From: Burkholderiaceae bacterium
GTDB taxonomy: Bacteria > Pseudomonadota > Gammaproteobacteria > Burkholderiales > Burkholderiaceae_E
Length of the DNA: 7,526 bases
NCBI GenBank assembly: GCA_023258775.1
Contig: JALQWJ010000067.1
Location: 1 to 7,526, forward strand
Reading direction: 5' to 3'
Below, in pieces: positions 5,548-7,526 of this stretch (the stretch's first letter is position 1; every line of letters starts with the position of its first letter). The translations under genes and the position numbers were made by a program. The notes under the pieces were generated by a model, which was given only the letters and a program-made list of their open reading frames with translations, had not been told where the DNA came from and ran no database searches.

Positions 5548-6509
5548 GTTTTCCTTACGCTAAGCCCTGGACAAAACCAGATGAGGTCCTTGCGGTTCGC
5601 GATCAGGCAGCCACTGCCCTGTTGCTTCTTGCGGACATCAAGCCCAATTCAAGGCTATGGGGCTATTTGCGCTTTGTACTCGGCACACTTCCCTTGCGCC
5701 GCTGTGAGGGTCTTCGCTTTGCCAAGCAACTTGGAAGCGGCGAGAACGGCGGCTTCGGGCTCAAACCGAGCCTGAGCATTCAAGGGCTTTTTCTAGCCTT
5801 TGATCAGCGTGAGCAAGCTTTTGAGTTTTGGCATACGCACCCGCTTGTGCGCCGCTATCAGCAAAGCGCCGATGAGTGTTTAGCACTGATCGCAACTCCT
5901 TTGCGCGCGCGCGGCAGTTGGTCTGGCCAGCAGCCCTTTGGGTTGACTGCTTCTGCCTCGGGCTTAGGCGGTCATGGGCCCGGGGCAAGTGCTGGAGCCA
6001 TCGGTGTAGCGCCCCAGGCTAACCACGTAGCGCCCCAGGTCATCGATGTAGCGCCCCAGGCTAGACGTGTAGCGGCCCAGGCCATCAGCACCGAGGACAG
6101 GGGTTTAGCATGCACGCTTGCAAAAGAGCCGATTGCCGCACTTACCCGAGCGTCGATCCGCATCAGCAAGGCGTCAGCGTTTTGGTCAAAAGCACCCGCT
6201 GCTCAAAACTCGCTTGCGCAACACCCAGGTTGCCTGCTTGCCATTGGTCTGGGGGAAGCACCTTTGCTGCGACAGGCAACCTTCAGTGTCTGGGAATCCG
6301 CAGCCTCAATGGATGCTTATGCGCGTACTGGCTCGCATCTTGAAGCGATTAAGGCCGCAGGTGCAGGTCGCTATTTTAGTGAAGATATGTTTGTTCGTTT
6401 CAGACCCCTTGCCGCCTTCGGTACTTGGCGCGGTAAAACACTGAATCTAGCGCCTGCTTCGGCGGAAGACCTCGCGAACCATCGACAAGGTTCTTCCCCA
6501 TCGCCATGA
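5541..6509 (+). CDS. crtA: CrtA, spheroidene monooxygenase, with an internal repeat-bearing insertion
   Basis: CrtA introduces a keto group at C-2 of spheroidene or spirilloxanthin-type carotenoids using O2, giving spheroidenone when oxygen is present. The 322-residue protein matches the family in two blocks. The N-terminal block has LRFAKQLGSGENGGFGLKPS (58-77), followed by a tryptophan/histidine segment around 96-107. The C-terminal block has KEPIAALTRASIRISKASAFW (195-215), IGLGEAPLLRQATFSVWESA (235-254) and AGRYFSEDMFVRFR (275-288). About 240 residues is usual. The excess is a 20-odd residue N-terminal extension and a Gly/Ala/Pro/Gln-rich linker at about 137-194, which contains a four-fold seven-residue repeat (156-183). 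The frame stays open across the insertion and both flanks are conserved, so the gene looks intact. ATG 5541 is the only in-frame ATG before the conserved region: an in-frame TGA lies at 5529-5531, and there is no Shine-Dalgarno. The stop overlaps the crtD start (ATGA), so the two form an operon. Confidence 0.93.
   Translation: MSSFPYAKPWTKPDEVLAVRDQAATALLLLADIKPNSRLWGYLRFVLGTLPLRRCEGLRFAKQLGSGENGGFGLKPSLSIQGLFLAFDQREQAFEFWHTHPLVRRYQQSADECLALIATPLRARGSWSGQQPFGLTASASGLGGHGPGASAGAIGVAPQANHVAPQVIDVAPQARRVAAQAISTEDRGLACTLAKEPIAALTRASIRISKASAFWSKAPAAQNSLAQHPGCLLAIGLGEAPLLRQATFSVWESAASMDAYARTGSHLEAIKAAGAGRYFSEDMFVRFRPLAAFGTWRGKTLNLAPASAEDLANHRQGSSPSP
6006..6089 (+). repeat. 21-bp tandem repeat, four units, in frame within crtA
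   Basis: Four head-to-tail units start at 6006, 6027, 6048 and 6069. Each opens with GTAGCGCCCCAGG (one C-to-G change in unit 4), followed by eight more variable bases. Each unit encodes seven residues: VAPQANH, VAPQVID, VAPQARR, VAAQAIS. A decayed half-unit (GCCATCGGT, 5997-6005) precedes them. The unit length is a multiple of three, so copy-number change keeps crtA in frame. Confidence 0.95.
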
Positions 6510-7526
6510 GCGGCAAGTCAGCAGCCCAAAACCTGCCCATTCGCATCGTCGGCGCAGGCGTGGGCGGACTCGCAGCAGCCATCAGTCTGGCCTCAAGCGG
6601 TTATTCGGTACAAATACTTGAGCAACACGAATCGGTGGGCGGAAAGATGCGCGCCTTTGATGTTGACGGCGTTCAAGTACCCTGCGGCCCGACCGTGTTC
6701 ACCATGCGCTGGGTCTTTGAAACCCTTTTTGCCTCAGCGGGAAAATCACTCGATCAAGCCCTAAGCTTGCGGCCACTTTCGGTACTGGCACGTCACGCCT
6801 GGTCCGAGCAAGAACGCCTCGATTTGCTTGCCGACCCCAGGGCAAACATTGATGCCATCGCTGCCTTTGCCGGGCCAAAGCAGGCCCGCGCCTTTGAAAG
6901 GTTCTGCGCTGAAGCCAAGCTCATTCACGATCAGCTTATTGACCCCTTCATTCGCTCACAGCGTCCCGATCTTTGGTCGATGATGCATCGCCTCGGTGCT
7001 AAGGGCTTACTCGCATTGACTGGACTTGGGCCTTTTAGCAGTTTGTGGTCCCGACTTGGCCATCACTTTCCAGACCCAAGATTGCACCAATTATTTGGAC
7101 GTTATGCGACTTATTGCGGAACATCGCCTTGGCAGGCACCGGCAACCCTTGTGCTGATCGCCCATGTGGAAATGCAAGGCGTTTGGGCGATTCATGGCGG
7201 CATGCCTGCGCTTGCCGCTGCACTTGCCGACTGCGCCCGACATCTTGGGGTTGAGATTCGATGTAACGCTGCTGTAAAGCAAATCCATACCGTTCAAAAT
7301 CATGTACAGGCAATTGAACTTACAAATGGTGAAACACTTGCCACCCGTAGCCTGATTTTTAATGGCGATGTACGCGCTCTTGGCCATGCTTTACATGGCG
7401 AGTCGGTCGCCGCAAGTCACCGCAAAGCCGCCGAGGCACCGATGAGCCTATCAGCATTGACCTGGTGTCTTAAAGCGAAAGCCACAGGCTTTGATTTGTC
7501 ACAACATAATGTTTTTTTCCAATCAG
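6506..7526 (+). CDS. crtD: CrtD, hydroxy/methoxyneurosporene C-3',4' desaturase (3' end cut by window)
   Basis: This FAD-dependent carotenoid desaturase of the phytoene-desaturase family desaturates the 3,4 position of hydroxylated or methoxylated neurosporene in the spheroidene/spirilloxanthin pathway. The frame is open for 340 codons to the right edge; the full protein should be near 500. The dinucleotide-binding motif IRIVGAGVGGLAAAISLASS is at 12-31, with acidic E39 at the end of the second strand. GGKMRAF (45-51) and CGPTVFTMRWVFETLF (60-75) follow. RYATYCGTSPWQAPATLVLI (199-218) and the GVWAIHGGM block (225-233) are CrtD wording, which argues against CrtI. The start overlaps the crtA stop and the nearest AAGG (6487-6490) is 15 nt away, so translation is probably coupled to crtA. 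crtC may follow outside the window, as in crtADC operons; that is inference. Confidence 0.93.
   Translation, partial: MSGKSAAQNLPIRIVGAGVGGLAAAISLASSGYSVQILEQHESVGGKMRAFDVDGVQVPCGPTVFTMRWVFETLFASAGKSLDQALSLRPLSVLARHAWSEQERLDLLADPRANIDAIAAFAGPKQARAFERFCAEAKLIHDQLIDPFIRSQRPDLWSMMHRLGAKGLLALTGLGPFSSLWSRLGHHFPDPRLHQLFGRYATYCGTSPWQAPATLVLIAHVEMQGVWAIHGGMPALAAALADCARHLGVEIRCNAAVKQIHTVQNHVQAIELTNGETLATRSLIFNGDVRALGHALHGESVAASHRKAAEAPMSLSALTWCLKAKATGFDLSQHNVFFQS

Noticed and set aside
6006..6089. CRISPR-like array
   Set aside because: The units are directly adjacent with no unique spacers and lie in frame within a coding region.
5972..6169. Minus-strand frame with a repeated W-G-A-T pattern
   Set aside because: It is the complement of the crtA tandem repeat; the plus-strand frame has conserved CrtA sequence on both sides.
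6506..7526. CrtI (phytoene desaturase) for the right-edge gene
   Set aside because: GGKMRAF, GPTVFTMRWVF and the RYATYCGTSPWQAP block are CrtD wording, and the gene follows crtA as in crtADC operons.

Overview
This window is the interior of a photosynthesis gene cluster from an anoxygenic phototrophic proteobacterium. It holds seven genes, two of them cut by the window edges. Protein motifs identify BchY, BchX and BchC (bacteriochlorophyll a synthesis) and CrtF, CrtE, CrtA and CrtD (acyclic carotenoid synthesis of the spheroidene type). The set CrtA plus CrtD plus CrtF, and the order crtA-crtD divergent from crtE-crtF-bchC-bchX-bchY, fit a purple non-sulfur or aerobic anoxygenic phototroph. 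From memory the arrangement is closest to Rubrivivax-like betaproteobacteria, but the genus cannot be fixed from this sequence alone.

Layout. On the minus strand, reading right to left, are crtE (5478-4561), crtF (4543-3347), bchC (3211-2129), bchX (2132-1191) and bchY (from 1180, running off the left edge). On the plus strand are crtA (5541-6509) and crtD (from 6506, running off the right edge). Genes are packed: the crtE-crtF gap is 17 bp, bchC/bchX and crtA/crtD share ATGA stop/start overlaps, and the bchX-bchY gap is 10 bp. Only two gaps are large enough to hold control sequences: 3212-3346 (crtF to bchC) and 5479-5540 (the divergent crtE/crtA gap). Each contains one TGT-N12-ACA palindrome of the PpsR/CrtJ type, so the two transcription entry points appear to share redox/light repression.

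How the genes work together. CrtE makes geranylgeranyl diphosphate, which feeds both carotenoids and the bacteriochlorophyll tail. CrtD, CrtF and CrtA carry out late desaturation, O-methylation and ketolation of the acyclic carotenoid. BchX and BchY, with BchZ expected just left of the window, form chlorophyllide a oxidoreductase. BchC oxidises the 3-hydroxyethyl group to the 3-acetyl group of bacteriochlorophyllide a.

The genes themselves are standard. The unusual points are a 21-bp x 4 in-frame tandem repeat inside a long extra linker in CrtA, a separate low-complexity insertion of about 47 residues in BchC, a compact divergent promoter framed by an 8-bp inverted repeat with crtA apparently nearly leaderless, and a six-codon mini-ORF overlapping the GTG start of crtF. 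I saw no mobile element, RNA gene, CRISPR array or wholly unknown system.
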